Shown: piece by piece, positions 11,896-24,743 of the stretch
How positions within the stretch are numbered: position 1 is the stretch's first letter
Layout: each line of letters begins with the position of its first letter
Assembly: GCA_022376465.1 (NCBI GenBank)
Contig: JACDTU010000006.1
Span: 930,001-994,000 of the forward strand
DNA from: Cubamyces lactineus
Taxonomy: Eukaryota; Basidiomycota; Agaricomycetes; Polyporales; Polyporaceae
Direction: 5' to 3'
Length of the DNA stretch: 64,000 nt
The notes under the pieces: generated by a model
The model's input: only the letters and a program-made list of their open reading frames with translations
Told to the model about the DNA's origin: nothing
Databases searched by the model: none
Position numbers and translations under genes: made by a program

Positions 11896-13366
11896 GAGCG
11901 TGGGACGTTATGTGTTCGTGAGAAGGCGTGAGTAGCGTGAACGGAACCGTTACGGTTACCGTTGAGGAGGAGGGATGAGGAGGAGGGGGTCGTGTCGCGT
12001 ACGGAGGAGAGACGGGAGCAAGGACGAGGGGTTTCGTACCGAGGTCACGTCGATCTCATCGAAGAAAAGGAAAGGACGAAAGGGAGGCGTGTTTGGATGA
12101 AAGCATGTATATGTCCTCCCTCTCGCCGAGTACGACACTTACGACGGCATCGAGACGCTACAAGGTTCTCTCGTACGCAAGATGGGTCGGGGCAGTCGAG
12201 CTCTGATCTCTGGGCGCCTCCGACCGCTCCGGCCACTCTCCGTCCAGAAAACACGCCACGGGACTCGCGCGGTTCGCCCGGAACGCCCCAGCCCCGCCTG
12301 CGCCTACCCGCGCACTGCACGCCAATTTGCATATGCCATACGCACCACACGCCCAAACCTCCGATCTCGCAACGGCGCGACGAAACACCCAAACAAGCGC
12401 AAAGAGACTGCTCACCTAGGAAGGTGTATACTGCGAACAGCAAAAAGTCGTCCCACTCAGCGACGGCTTGTCAACAGCATCATGCGGGCGCAGACTGCCC
12501 GGACGAAAGCACTCACGATACAGCGACGCAGATGACGTCGTCGCGTCGGATGGCCCGATGCCAGCTTGCCATTGGACCCCATTCTGGCCGCCAGCGGGTG
12601 GTATCGTCGTCTGCGCGGACGAGAACGAAGACGACGACGTCGAGGACATCAGGGTACGAAGACAAGGCAGTAGACCAGCTGCCGACGAATCACAGAGAAT
12701 CTGAACAGAAGCCAGCTACCAAGCGCAGACAAGCGACAAGACAGATGCGCACACCCCAGGCTGCCAGCGGCTGTTATGGGAAGTTCGACGTTCGCGACTC
12801 GCTCGCGTGCACCTGCTCGACCCATACACGGTAGAAATCCCGTGCGACATGAAACCGCCGCAAACACACAGGCTCTTCAGAGTTGCCCCGCTGAGGGTCG
12901 GAGAATGGCTGGTTTGGAGGGCTATGCTCACGGTGATGGGGCGACAGAACGGAATTAGAGCCGCAGCGTACAAGCGGAGCGAAGACTGCGAAAGTGGGTA
13001 GGTGATGATACCAGACGACAGGCGCAGCGTGTGCGCGATCCGGCGAGAGTGGGAGTATGTGGCTGCGAGGGGAATGATGGCGAGGACGCATCCCGGCGGG
13101 GCAAGTGCATTGGGAAGGCCGGCAGTGGATGTTTGGCAGAGGACGTACACGCCGGCTGCGCATTGGCAGTGGTGGGAATGCAGTGGTGAGAGGGTCCGCG
13201 CATGCGGAGTCTATTTGGTGGTCAGCAGGTCCACTGCTAGCATGGCGAGTTGGTCCGAATCCCAGGTTCAGGGATTTCGTAGCTCCCCAAGAAAGTGACC
13301 ACTGACGAAAACGAGAGCCAATGGACACCTGAGACCAAAGTTACTATTGGGCGTTCTTCTTTTGCT
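11896..13366. other. Largely unassigned, upstream of the membrane-protein gene
   Basis: The GC-rich stretch has long overlapping open frames on both strands, including 290 codons on the plus strand at 11962-12834, none with a recognisable domain. A hydrophobic minus-strand reading around 12900-13130 (ALAPPGCVLAIIPLAATY) might be an exon of a membrane protein that also includes the candidate at 13367-13681, but I could not build a convincing gene. Confidence 0.35.
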
Positions 13367-13681
13367 TCAGAAGCCAACCAGTGCGATGGGTATGACCAGA
13401 CTCATATGACTTGCTGCAGTGTAACGGAACCAGTAGGCGTTCCAGCGAGAGCGATTGCGAGGAGAGATCCGTAACGCCAGATGATGGAATGCCGGCATAG
13501 GAAAGCCAGCCCACAGATTTGAGATATAGAATGCGCAGGGCCCGATGATAGTCATCTTGACAATGTAGACAGAGACGAACATGACATTGGCGGTGGCGCG
13601 GTCGAAACGGGTACATGTCGGCGTAATTTGCACGCGCTTGTCGAGGAGGCAACGGTTGAATGGGGCCGAATGCGGTGGTTG
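13367..13681 (-). CDS. Candidate exon of an unrecognised membrane protein
   Basis: Starting after an acceptor (TTTTATGTGCATAG) the minus strand reads QPPHSAPFNRCLLDKRV and then hydrophobic segments (NVMFVSVYIVKMTIIG, SHMSLVIPIALVGF) to a TGA at 13367. Third codon positions are mostly C or T over much of the frame, as in the confirmed genes here, which suggests real coding. The upstream exon was not found, no family was recognised, and the true 3' end may lie in a further exon to the left. Treat as a lead, not a gene model. Confidence 0.25.
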   Translation of the reverse strand, partial: QPPHSAPFNRCLLDKRVQITPTCTRFDRATANVMFVSVYIVKMTIIGPCAFYISNLWAGFPMPAFHHLALRISPRNRSRWNAYWFRYTAASHMSLVIPIALVGF

Positions 13682-14275
13682 CTATGCACATAAAACAGAG
13701 GGAGTGACTGGCCTGCGTATGTCATCTTGAGACGACTCGACCATATGCTCCTGCTCCAGAGGGACTCGGAAGAAGTAGTAGCATTGCTACGCGCTGGAGC
13801 TCTTTCTCTAGATCCGGCTGGACGTTCGCGACTCAAACGCGATGGGGCTCATCCACGGAGACAAGCTAGTCTGCGTCCGGGCTGCATGATTCGAGGCTAG
13901 GACCTGGGCGCGGCCAGCGTATCGCTCAAGCAGATGGTGGACGAAAGGAAGATGGACTCCTCGAATGTGTTGGGCGCTTTGTCGTGTCGCGCGCCAGCGG
14001 TCGAGATCGCCGTTAGACGACCGACGGCAGGCACCATAGGAAGACCACAGACATGTGGAACAGTCCTAGAACTGGTAGTAAACAGAATTCTCCATATACG
14101 AAAACAAGTGCTGGGTGCGTGCTACTGCATAATACATGGACGTCGTGACGAGCGTAAATGATCTATTGACAACAAGACGGAAACAACGAGCGGAAGAGGA
14201 CTGCAACTGAACGAGACACTAGTGGGCTATATACGGTGGAGGGGGCGGATGATACTTTTTATCAACTACCAGATT
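13682..14275. other. Intergenic 3' of CFIm25, no gene seen
   Basis: The stretch lies between the CFIm25 stop codon and the candidate membrane exon. Only short frames without features are present. Confidence 0.4.
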
Positions 14276-15353
14276 TCACTGGTAGATAAAGTTGTACCTG
14301 AGGTTACGCAGTCAGCGCTAGTGCACAGATAGATTGTACCAAAAGCGTACGCACCGAGAGAGGAGGTGTGGGATTGCGGACAGTTGGGGACCATATCTGT
14401 GCGGATAATTAAGCTGTGGATTCAATTGTAGATGGCGCATATACCCACCTTGCCGCATTGTCATATAGTTCGAAGAGAGGAATAGCGAGGAGCTTCATGT
14501 TCTTCGGCACGGCGAGAACCTCTATAATAATGAATGGCATACAGTGAGATACCAAACCTACGGGCTGCGAAAGGCGAACACCACGCACTGCGCTCGGGCA
14601 TCTGGACCAGGAATAGTTTCTTGCACTCCTTTGGCTTCGTGATGTGCGCGGGAATAAAGGGGTACTGCACGCCCGAGAGATCACACCCAATCATATTAAG
14701 TTAGGGATCCATGGGGAGAGAGCTCATCAGCCGACCGCCACCTCCCACCGGCACGTCGCCAATACGAAGTCGGAACGTGAGTACGCACCATGAACGTCTC
14801 AAAGTTTGGCCGCCACCACTGCGCAAGACAGTCTCCGATCTCCCATTCGTTGTCCACCCCGTGCGACGCGTTAAACTGCTTCGAGTCCGTTGGCGGCGCA
14901 AGACGTTCGTCTAGCCGTCTCTTCAGTCCTTCGATCTCGTCCTCGCCGGGTTTCAAGTAATCTCCTGGCCTGCAGTGGAAGTTTGAGCATAGCACCAAAT
15001 GAACCAGGTACGCGTACCCACAGTTTGAAGAAAGCATTCGCGATCTGGAGCATAAGAATATGTGGGTGTCCGTGGTCATGTACGACCAAGATGCCTTCGA
15101 CGGTACGACGCATCCCAAAGTCTTCATAGTTGTTCTGCAACCTCTGTAGTCGCGCAGAAACCGAGGGATCTTCCTCTGGTTGCGCCTCCTTCGTGCTGAG
15201 CGGTATTCACGCGTGAACGCGATGCTCGGAATCCAAGAAGCATTCTGAACATACCTGAAAGTGAAGTTCGAGAGCGGGTACCTACAGGGGTTCATGTAAG
15301 CATCACTTCAATTGAGCAAGTTCTACTACGTACAGGGCGATTGTGTTTGACAT
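14276..15353 (-). CDS. NUDT21: Cleavage factor Im 25 kDa subunit (CFIm25/NUDT21 homolog)
   Basis: Eight exons (15334-15353, 15255-15281, 15022-15195, 14789-14969, 14589-14664, 14449-14521, 14355-14396, 14276-14297) join in frame to 204 residues. The product begins MSNTIALYPLSNFTFSTKE and contains MRRTVEGILVVHDHGHPH, a Nudix-fold segment [40 protein letters not shown] and the C-terminus LLSRYNFIYQ. These blocks match the conserved CFIm25 family along its whole length. Family knowledge: CFIm25 is a catalytically inactive Nudix protein that binds UGUA in pre-mRNA and steers 3'-end processing and poly(A)-site choice in the nucleus. The first exon is only 20 bases and the second 27, so automated models may miss the start. 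Confidence 0.95.
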
Positions 15354-16205
15354 GGTCGGCTACACTCGAAGAGTGGAAGGGAATAAGGGACGTCGTCGTC
15401 GTTCAGCTCAACTCCGGGTGCGTCGGGCGCACCAATTCGAGCAGCTTCGTGACAAGACCGTGACGCACTCGTTACAGTGACAGGTCACACTCTATCACAC
15501 CGCCAGCGCCAGCGCCAACGTCGGTACGTTTGCAGCGGATCGTTGATTCAGGTTCTGCAGTGCCAACGTCAGCAACATTTGTGCGCTTTGATCACATTGA
15601 CCCAGGACCAAACGGCAACGTATCGGCTTCATAACGTATCCCGACTCGCGAATTACCAGCTGACTCAAACTGACCTCGCGCCAACAGTTTTCCCCACGAC
15701 GGACATACGCTGCTGCGGCATGTCTGCCTGGGTGAACGAGGAAGCAAGTTCGGTCGGGACCCTGCCGCTGATAAGCCACGTGTATGAGCCTTCTCAACAC
15801 CACTTTTTGATGCTTTAGGGGAACTTGAGAAAACATAGCAACAGGCCTCGCGCTCTCATCAAGTTCTACGCCGGCGCCGAAGAACACAAGCGAGATGAGT
15901 CCACAACCTGGTGGGAATTGCCCGTCTCGTGATTTGCTTCTGAGGACTAATCCTCACGGCATTCGATTACGCGTGCTGTGTTCAGAAGCTAGGTCGACGC
16001 GTCTTGAGTCGTGTCTGCTTAGTGCACGAGCTCTGGTATCGCGAGTCTGGACTCTGGATGGGTTGAGGAGGAACCGGGGGATGACTATATAGACTCAATG
16101 AACTGGACCTGGCTAGGTCAAAGCAATTGTTCCACATCCACCTCAGGCTCATCTCGCTCGCACTCTCATCCTTGTTTTCATTTTCAAGACATATAACTGC
16201 TTCCA
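15354..16205. other. Intergenic between CFIm25 and hydrolase 1
   Basis: The stretch is the shared upstream region of two divergent genes. Overlapping frames of 113 and 130 codons on opposite strands have no recognised features. A short CGCCAG repeat occurs at about 15499-15515. Confidence 0.45.
16086..16091 (+). promoter_or_regulatory. TATA-like element of hydrolase 1
   Basis: TATATA lies about 115 bases upstream of the ATG at 16206. Confidence 0.4.
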
Positions 16206-17404
16206 ATGGAGCAAGTGGCATCATTCCTCACAGAGTCCAACATCTACGTTGTGCTCCAGCGCAGTGAGTATCCAGCCTATTTGCTTTGCGCACCTCCATG
16301 TCCCGAAAGCCTATGAGGCCTTGGGGGGGACGGGATTGCAGCCTGCTCTCGTTTCTAATGAGACCAACCTAAGCTAATTTGTATTTCTGGCTATTCTTGC
16401 AGCAAAGGACGCCTTTGCGGGTATTCTGGAGAAGAAACGCAGTGAGATCGAGAGCGTCGCGTCAAAGACGTTCCGGTACGGTGAGACGGAGAGGCACAAC
16501 GTAGGTGTTGCGAAGCATTCTCAACCGCATGTAAAATGAATTAATCCACTCGTACAGCTCGATGTTTACTATCCTCCAGCCAACACCACGACGAATGGCC
16601 CTGTTCCCGTCTTGTTCTTCGTTTATGGAGGGGGCTTCGTCATGGGTGATCGCAAGCTGGAGCCGCCATACGACCTCTCGTACACCAACCTTGGCGCCTT
16701 CTTCGCCAAGCGCGGGTAAGCTACCACTTTCCCCCCACACCCACGATCCCACAGTGCTCACTATCCGTCTTAACAGTATCATAACAGTCATCCCCGACTA
16801 TCGCCTCGTTCCAGCTGGCAAGTTCCCCAACCAGGCTGAGGACGTCCGCGACGCGATCGCCTGGTTCCTCGCCAACACCGCCCAAGTCACCGCCGCCTCT
16901 CCGACCCCACTTTCGCTCGACAACCCCTCCATCTTCGTCATGGGCCATTCCGCCGGGGCAAACATCGTCACCACGCTCTACTTCTACCTGGACGTGCTTC
17001 CGGTCGACTCGCCCATCCGCGCCGCGACGCGTGGACTCCTCCCTCAGGGTGGCCCATACTCCTTCGACTTCACCCGCGTGGTCACAACCCCAGGCATGCT
17101 CGAGACGCTGTACGGCTCCAAGGAGCGCACGCTCGAGATGATGCCTCTCTCGCTGCTCGCCAGGGCTGACGCCGCGCTCTTGAAGAGCCTGCCGGACTTC
17201 CTCACCTTTGTGAGCGAGTACGACCCACCTGTGATCACGGAGTGCTGCGATGAGCTCGCCGAACGTCTGAAGGAGAAGGGCTGTAACGTGCGGTACGAGG
17301 TCATGAAGGCCCACAACCACTTCAGTCCGCACTGGGCCCTGTGCAGTGGCGAAGGCGAAGAGTGGGGCGTGCAGGCTGCAGAGTGGATCAAGTCCAAGGT
17401 GTAG
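16206..17404 (+). CDS. Alpha/beta hydrolase, esterase-like (tandem copy 1)
   Basis: Four exons (16206-16263, 16403-16500, 16558-16715, 16777-17404) give 313 residues. The oxyanion-hole motif is FFVYGGGF, the nucleophile elbow is GHSAGAN, and a likely acid and histidine lie in SEYDPPV and [29 protein letters not shown] is typical of the BD-FAE/kynurenine-formamidase-like and hormone-sensitive-lipase-like branches. No signal peptide is visible, so the enzyme is probably intracellular and acts on small esters or amides; the substrate is unknown. The next gene is a tandem duplicate with the same exon layout and length. Confidence 0.87.
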
Positions 17405-18004
17405 CAGCATCAGCCCTCGCCCTCAGAGGACAAGATCGGTCATGCCTAGAATGTCGCGGGTTTTTAGCGGTTACTCTGCGGGTCATACTGTTTGATGTAA
17501 GATAGAAACACTGAACTGCTCATGAAATCTAACAAGCTGGACAGAAAATGATCCGGGAATTCATTTACTCACCGCATTTCATGACAAATAGACTTGCATC
17601 GCTGAAATCGGCCCCCTTTTGAGCGGCATATACAGATGACTTCAGAAAGCGGCGCGCGGATGCTTTATCCTCTGCTAATTGTGGAGTCTTATGGGAAGTC
17701 TTCAACGTTTAAGAACTCGCTGCAGGGCTAGGCTGCCTTACCCGTGAGCCTCACGGCGCCCGAATGCTCGTTATAGATGCAAAAGCTGTGTCCGCATCAG
17801 TCCTTGTGATGTGAATGACCCATCTGCTGAGAGGCTCGAGAGTCGAGCATTTCGAGGAGGTCGGACCGGTGTAGCAGCCATATAGGCTGGCAGACATGGG
17901 TCATCGGTCCCCTCAATTGCAAGTCGACAATTGCGCTACATTCGCCGTACCGTAGGCCGTTCTCATCCGTGTCCATATCCGCACGAATACCTCAAATCGT
18001 CTCA
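17405..18004. other. Spacer between the tandem hydrolases
   Basis: About 600 bases with no gene: the 3' flank of copy 1 and the upstream region of copy 2. No strong promoter motif was placed with confidence. Confidence 0.45.
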
Positions 18005-19175
18005 ATGGATGTTGTTGCGTCGCTTGAACAGACCGACATTCCGGTCGTACTTCAGCCCAGTAAGTCATCGACACAATCAACTGGCATGCTAGTGGGGGCT
18101 GGGTATATGGCAAAGGAGCTGTCCAGACTAACAAATTTGATCATCTTTCCTTGCAGCCATGGATGCCTTCGTGAAGCTCTTAGAGAAACGCCGTGGCGAG
18201 ATTGAGGAAATTGCTTGCAAAACCTTCCGGTACGGGGAGACTGAGAGGCACAAAGTATGTGTGGTATTCCCATTCGCATGTCCATTTGAATTCGTTTTGC
18301 TCCCGAAGCTGAAACCTTTACTCACAGCTCGATGTGTACTACCCTCCAGCCAACACTGCCTCTAGTGGAAGTGCTGTACCTGTTCTGTTCTTTGTCTACG
18401 GAGGCGGCTTCACCTCTGGCGATCGCAAGTTCCAACCCCCGTATGACCTCGGATACACCAACGTTGGCGCGTTCTTCGCCAAGCGCGGGTGCGGGCTTTT
18501 CTCGCCGGTCTATATTCACAGATTGACGGCGCATTTGGCACTCATAGAATCCTGACGGTCATCCCAGACTACCGTCTCCTCCCTGAGGGCAAGTTCCCAC
18601 AACAAGCCGAAGACATCCGCGATGTGCTCGCCTGGTTCCTCTCCAACACCTCACAAGTCGCCGCTGCTTCTCCATCCGCGCCTAACCTCACAAATTCCGC
18701 CGTATTCGTGATGGGCCATTCCGCCGGAGCGAACATCATCACCACACTCTACCTCCTGCCCTCCGTCCTACCACTCGATTCGCCCATCCGCGCCGCCACG
18801 CGCGGCCTCATTCCTCAGGGCGGAGCGTATGTGTTCGACTTTTCGCGTCCGATCGGCCCCCCTGGCATGCTCGAGACTCTGTACGGCTCGCAGGAACGCA
18901 CACTCGAGATGATGCCGATCTCGCTGGTCACGAAGGCAAGCGACGAGCTCGTTCAAAGCCTCCCAGATATCCTGGCGTTTGCGAGCGAGCGCGAGCCACC
19001 CGTGCTGAGGGAGGGATGTGATGAGTTCGCCAAGCGCCTGGAGGGTAGAGGACGCCAGGTACGATACGAGACTATGAAGGGCCACAACCACATCAGTCCG
19101 CACTGGGCTCTATGCAGTGGTGAAGGTGAAGATTGGGGCATCCAGGTCGCCGAGTGGATCAAATCGAAGGTGTAG
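18005..19175 (+). CDS. Alpha/beta hydrolase, esterase-like (tandem copy 2)
   Basis: Four exons (18005-18059, 18157-18254, 18328-18488, 18548-19175) join in frame to 313 residues, exactly the length of the upstream copy and with introns at equivalent places. The motifs are [15 protein letters not shown], and GHNHISPHW near the C-terminus; both proteins end EWIKSKV. The acid region reads ASEREPP here instead of VSEYDPP in copy 1, so the residue aligned with the likely catalytic Asp is Glu. That may change activity or specificity, or the true acid may be another residue. The first 18 residues differ most between the copies. Confidence 0.86.
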
Positions 19176-19359
19176 CGTCCAGCGCTCACTCTCTAGAGAT
19201 CATGGCAACAATGGGTAGTATTATCAAATGCCTGGGGACCATACAATAACATGTATCACGAAATCTAACGAGCCGAAGGGTGACTCAGCGCAGTAACATG
19301 TAGGAGGCGTTTAAATCGAATCACAATATCGAAAATCGTATACTCGCCATTCGAGAGCT

Positions 19360-22300
19360 CTACTCACCCGCCAACGCCACTGGCACCTCGTCCCTCTGCA
19401 TCTCCCTCAAAACCTGCTGGAACCTCAACGTCCACCACCCACGCTCCTCCCTCTCCCCACGCGTACCCGCATCCTCTCCATCAGGTACACCCGGAACTTC
19501 CCCATTGTCCCGCGCTGCCTCCTCAAACTGCATAGATGGGCTCTTCGGAAGCGGCAGCCCAGAGGAGAGTATACCGGCGAGCGACTGACGAGTGTCAAGT
19601 TCCAGGTCGTCTGTGATAATAGCAGGGAGCGAGGGGTAGGAGAGCCCGCGCACTGTATGATGGTGGCATTTCCGTAGTGCTTTCAGGAGCTCGGGTGGGT
19701 TTGCCTCCGGAGCCTCTGAAGGTGGGATGGATAGCGTGATGGTAGTAGGAGGGGTGTTCTCCACCGTGATGCCTGTGTCTAGCTGATCCAGAGGAATTGG
19801 TACGAGGTTAACGCCGACGGAACGTTCTGTATGTGCGATGATGAGCCATTGAACGTATATATCATTCATGAGGAGAGTGCTCACCTCCAAGGTCAGTAAC
19901 CCCCAAAATTCTCGAGAGACCAATGCCATCAAGCAGGCGGGAGCGCTCCTCTTCAACTTCATGTGCCTGCCCGGCGGGCTGGCCCTCGCTGGAAGACGGG
20001 ACAGCCAATAGGATTAAATCAGAAAAGACCATGACGTTGAGAGTCCTGTACTCGACTCGCGATTCGAGCAAACTCGGAGGAACCTGTGGCGATCGCGCGT
20101 GGCCCTTCGCGCCATTACGCCCGGTGATGCGTATGCCAGGGAACTGATCTGACCGCGGAGTGACGAGCACGGACGCGCTCGAAGCAGAGCTAGCGGTCTC
20201 ATAGGTCTGCACAGAGAGCGTCGACGACACCGAAGAACTAAAAGAGCCCGCACGAGAGCGGCGAGTCGTCCAGTCTCTGATGGCGGTAGCGAGTCTGGAT
20301 GGTGTCCGACCTTCGCCTTGCTGTGCGCGTTGAACGTCGCCATTCACTGCACGTCCAGACGACCCATTGCCAGTCCTTGGCGTCGTGGAAGGTGTTGGGG
20401 CTGCATGATCCGGTCGCCCCGAAGTCTCGGCCACGGAGCGTTCCAGTGTACCATACCAGAGTAGTCGGCGTGCACGTCTCGCGAGAGGCGGCGCGGTTGG
20501 CAGCCCGTCGATGCGCGAGGAGAGCTCCTTGACAAAGTCATACTCGTCTTCTCGGCGTTTCACTTCCTCCATTACCCGGACAGCTGTCCGGGTGGAATAG
20601 AGCAGCGACAACGTTGCAAGGTAGTCAGGATGTCCTAGTGGCGTCATATCGTGCAGTCTCTAAGGGAGGGTAGATTTAGCATGATATCGAACATTTGAAT
20701 CCCACACAGCTGAAACAACGTACCTGGAACGCATCAAGGTAGCACTTGAGACGCACGGCAGGCTCCTCGAGCAACTTGTCCAAGGACCAGCTGCCCTGCG
20801 TCCTTTCCTGCTCCTTCAACCTGAGATACTCCCCAAACTCGCCCTCATCTTGTTCCGCGTACCACCTCAGCGCGTCTCGCACATTCTCCTTCCTGGCAAG
20901 GTACGGCATGTACACCTCCAGTCGCGGCACGAAGCCCTTCAGCGTCCCCGCGAGGCGCTGCACTATCGATCCCTTCTGCCAGATCGTCGTGACCGCAGAG
21001 AGCGCGTGCACGATCGCGATGTGTAGGTTGACGATGTCTTCGAGCCAGTCGAAGAACCGCGTGATGTCCTGCGGCAGACCGGGCAGCCAGGCGCGAGTGT
21101 CGCGTGAGCGGAGAGGGAGCAAGATCGTGCGTACAACGCGTCGAGCCGAGCTCGCGAACGCCTGTTCGGAGACCAAGAGGGCGTATATGAGCTCTTGGCG
21201 TTCCATCTCCATCTGTCCGTAGTGTTTGTGAAGCGAGTTATATATCTCTCTAGATAGCGTAGCCCGCCAAGAGTTGGAAGCCTCGTGAACTACGACTTGC
21301 GGAGGTGACGCATAATCGTCCTCATACTCGGCTTCAGATACAGGAGCAGCATAGTCTTCATGTTCAGACCGTGGGCTAGAGCGAGAGTACTCAGATACGG
21401 ACTCGAAAGATCGTCGTCTAGCATGCCGTTCATTTCTCCCAGTAGTATCAGCGCCAGTCCGAGACGAGCCAGAGGAGCCGCCGCGAGATAGCCAAGCGCC
21501 TTGCTCTACCAGAGGTGTTGCGTCACGCCCACGGTTTTCGTTGCTATGCAGTCGTTGTCCTGAGCTTCCAGACCGAGCAGCCCTACAGGCTAGAGCATCG
21601 AGCAGAGCAGCCGCGCCTTTACTGAGTTCCTTGCTGACACGCGCTGAATCTTCCCAGCCAGCTTCAGCCACAGAAAGATCACTATCAGCACGAGAGTGTC
21701 CGGGCCTGATCGAAGTTGCGCTTCCAAGACGAGACAGAGGAGGTCGCACGACGGAGTCTTGTTCATCAGGAGTGATGTTTCCGCCATACGAGAGAGATTC
21801 AGGTATCCCAAAAGCCATGCGCTCGCGAGAGCTAGGATCGTCTGAGTAACGGGGAGGGATTCCAGGAGTAGCATCAGCAGTCAGAAGCCGAGAAGACCGA
21901 GAGCCAGCTTCGGCAGATTGCCTACGTGAGTTCCGTTTCGACTGAGCGGAATCTTTGTGAGACGACCTAGAGGTATGAGAGCTGGATTTCGAGCGGCGGT
22001 GAACAGCCATAGGAGGACCGGCCAGGCTATCCCTAGTATCAGCCTGTGGAGTGGGAGGCACAGAAACCATTCGAGGCGAGACTGGAGGCTTGCGATCTCC
22101 CAGGCGTGGCGAAGGCGATGGCGAACGAGTAACAGCGCTTGGATTGTCGTGTACGGCCAGGTTGTTGGACGGCCGTTTCCAAGAGGTCCGATTCTGTCTC
22201 AAGGACATAGGAGACCGAACCATTACTGCGGGTGGACTATCTTCACGAGACGCCTCCGAGAAGGCATCCTCCTGAGCGTGGCGACTTCTGGTGCTTTGAC

Positions 22301-24158
22301 GACTTGGGACGCGCTCCATAGAAGCCTCATCTTCTGAGTACATTGACTCGTCGTCTGCTACATTGTCGAGTGGACGCTTCGCCTCAGTTTGATATGGAGA
22401 CCGGGACCGGGAGTGAAAACCCGTCGGCGAACGAAGCTGTAGGTCGGTGGATGTACCTATTGCCAGCCCGTGCTCACCGTCGCCTGCTTCGCTCTCGCTA
22501 TGCGAGAAGGTCTCTACTGCGTGGTCATGCTCGCCGTATTCGCGATGTAAGCCATCAACGATTCCTTGGAGTGCATCGAGATTTCGCCTTTCGTTTGAAG
22601 GGTGTCGCGGAAGAGGGGGGCGTCTCGAGCTTTCCACAGGAGGAGACGGATCCCCATAGATGCTCTCATCATCGCCGTCTGAGGATGCCACGAGGATAGG
22701 CTCATTCATCAGATTGTTAGGATCGTGCTCGTCTTCATAGACACTGACATCGTCTTCGTCGATGGCAAAGCGGTGCTTACCCCCATTGAAACCACCCTCG
22801 ACGTTGAGGCCCAGTCCTATCGTCCTTCGATCATCCACTACAGACGGTCTTGTGGGTAGGCCGCGCCGGGCCCAGGTGATGGAGGACTGGCGAGGAGTCG
22901 TGCGACTGCCGCTACTTTCGGGGACCGGAGGAGGGGGCACCTCTTTCTTCGGCACGATCCACTGTGAATGGCGCTTGAGAGCCTTCGGTCCATGATCGCT
23001 CTCAGAGGAGCTCGGCACGATGACTGCATTCGTGACAACGAGGCGGCCAGGAGAAAGGGTCCGGCCGACTTGACGCTCCAGCTCCGATCCACTATCGCTA
23101 GGTAACCCGTAGTCTTTCCTCGCATTCTTCGGTCGCGGGAGAGAGCTACTCGGGAAGGGTGAGGGCGGAGCTCGAGCAGGTTGAGGTGTTGCAAAGTGAG
23201 AATATTGTCGACTGTCTTGAGGGGTATTTGGATTTGATCTCGACCTGGTATTCACCCTCGGCTTCGGTAATGAGGGCGGGCCTTTCAGCCCCACCCTCGA
23301 AGTTGCGGGTGGGCCGCTTGGAGAGGGGCGGGAATATTCGCCTCTGTGTTGAAGAGCTGGCTATGTATCATGTGAGATACATGGAATCGCGCCTGCATGC
23401 TCACTTACCGTGGACTCGGATAATGTAGTCGTGCGGCCCAATACCTCGATTCTGCGCGACGTCGTCTGCGGTGATGAGATGGCTGTATTCACGGCAGGAA
23501 GAGCACCCCGGCGTGTTGGAGACTTTAGCGCAGATTTGTATGCGGGCGAAGGTTGTGACCGTAAGCGGGGTATGTGAGTCGAGGAGGAGGGATCCGGTGT
23601 ACCATGCGGAGCGCGCGATGCAATTGAGTGCAGAGATGACCCAGAGCGCATATCTGTGTACTCGTTGAGATCTACCTGTGGCTTGGGTGACTGCGTCATC
23701 CGATCAACTGTGTCGCGTAGGGAGGGGAGTAGGTGTGTCTCCAGGAGAGGGATGTTCCCCAAGTGGCTCTTGCGATTGTCGTGTATGTCTGGCTCCTTGT
23801 CATTCTTGTCGCCTCTGGAGTTCGAACGCGAAAGCAAAACGGTTGAACGCTTACTGGGCGTCCTTCCGATCAATCTACCGACTGCTCCGAAGTGAGACGG
23901 CGTCTCCGCGGACACAATAGATGATGACTCTTCTGATGTAGGGTAGGCAGCAGGAGATGCGAAGGAGGAGCCGTGTGAGGTGTCGATCTTTCTCTGTATG
24001 TCACCAGTGTAAGGTATCCCTGCTGCCGCCGCGTAGTGAGAAGGTGGGAGAAAGTTCGGGGGACGAGACCCCGGGAGAGAGGGTGTGGACGTCGGATTGT
24101 GTACCAGAGGCGCTGGCGAGCGAGACTTGCTTCTGGCATGAGAACGACCAAAGTGCAT
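19360..24158 (-). CDS. Rho guanine-nucleotide exchange factor (DH-PH type)
   Basis: Four exons (23409-24158, 20724-23360, 19885-20659, 19360-19826) give 1542 residues from the MHFGRSHARSKS start; an in-frame ATG at 24177-24179 would add seven. The first 950 or so residues are disordered, rich in Ser, Pro and Arg, with many possible phosphorylation sites. A DH-like helical domain follows (about 965-1185: MERQELIYALLVSEQAF, FFDWLEDIVNLHIAIV, LEVYMPYLARKENVRDAL, GHPDYLATLSLL). After it comes a PH-like domain opened by a long Ser-rich insertion (RLLWYGTLERS, then RTLNVMVFSDLILLAVP). By family it should activate a Rho-type GTPase in polarity or cell-wall control. The GTPase partner is not readable from sequence. 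Confidence 0.8.
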
Positions 24159-24743
24159 TTCTAGCAGCACGCAAAGCAAGCCAAGAAAGAGCTATGTGCG
24201 AGTGCTAGGAAAGTGGTGGTGTGGACGAGAGAACGAAGGCCCGACTCGTCGATTTGAACGCGGGTGTTTCCAACCTGCTGAACTTTTGTGACGCGGTCAC
24301 ATGTCCAAAGGTGGAAATGTCACACCGTCCCTGAGCGGAAAATCTTGAGGCGAGCGTTCGCCGGAAAGTTCCGGCCTCGCCGAGATAAGCGTGTCGCAAG
24401 TCTACAGACATTGCGTTGACTCTTTTAGGCTACTCACCACGACTCTCAACTAACAGTAACTGGGTTCGCTCCAGACAGAGGGAGGTAAGACCGCCGAATT
24501 CTTTCAGATGTTAGTCGCTTGGCTTCAACAGATCGAGTGCGGGCGTAGAAATTGAGCGGTCTGGAACGCCATCGTTTACCCCGCAGCGCCAAAGCCGTGT
24601 TATCTAGGCGGGCTTACTTCTTACCCAGACCCTGTTCCTTGGATTCGTGATATCGTCATTCATTTCACTGAAATACTCCCACAGTCTCTTGCCTCGACGA
24701 CCTCCTTTGCTCTGCGAGACTCAATGCTTTGCGTGCCCCCGCC
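24159..24743. promoter_or_regulatory. Divergent promoter region, RhoGEF and SulP genes
   Basis: About 585 bases separate two opposite start codons. No TATA element is evident, so the pair may share a bidirectional promoter. No other gene is seen. Confidence 0.45.

Noticed and set aside
11962..12834. 290-codon plus-strand open frame
   Set aside because: It has low-complexity Arg/Thr/Ser composition, no domain, and lies upstream of the membrane-protein gene; it fits chance in GC-rich DNA.
15477..15887. Overlapping 113- and 130-codon frames between CFIm25 and hydrolase 1
   Set aside because: They are antisense to each other, with no recognisable domain, signal or splice support.
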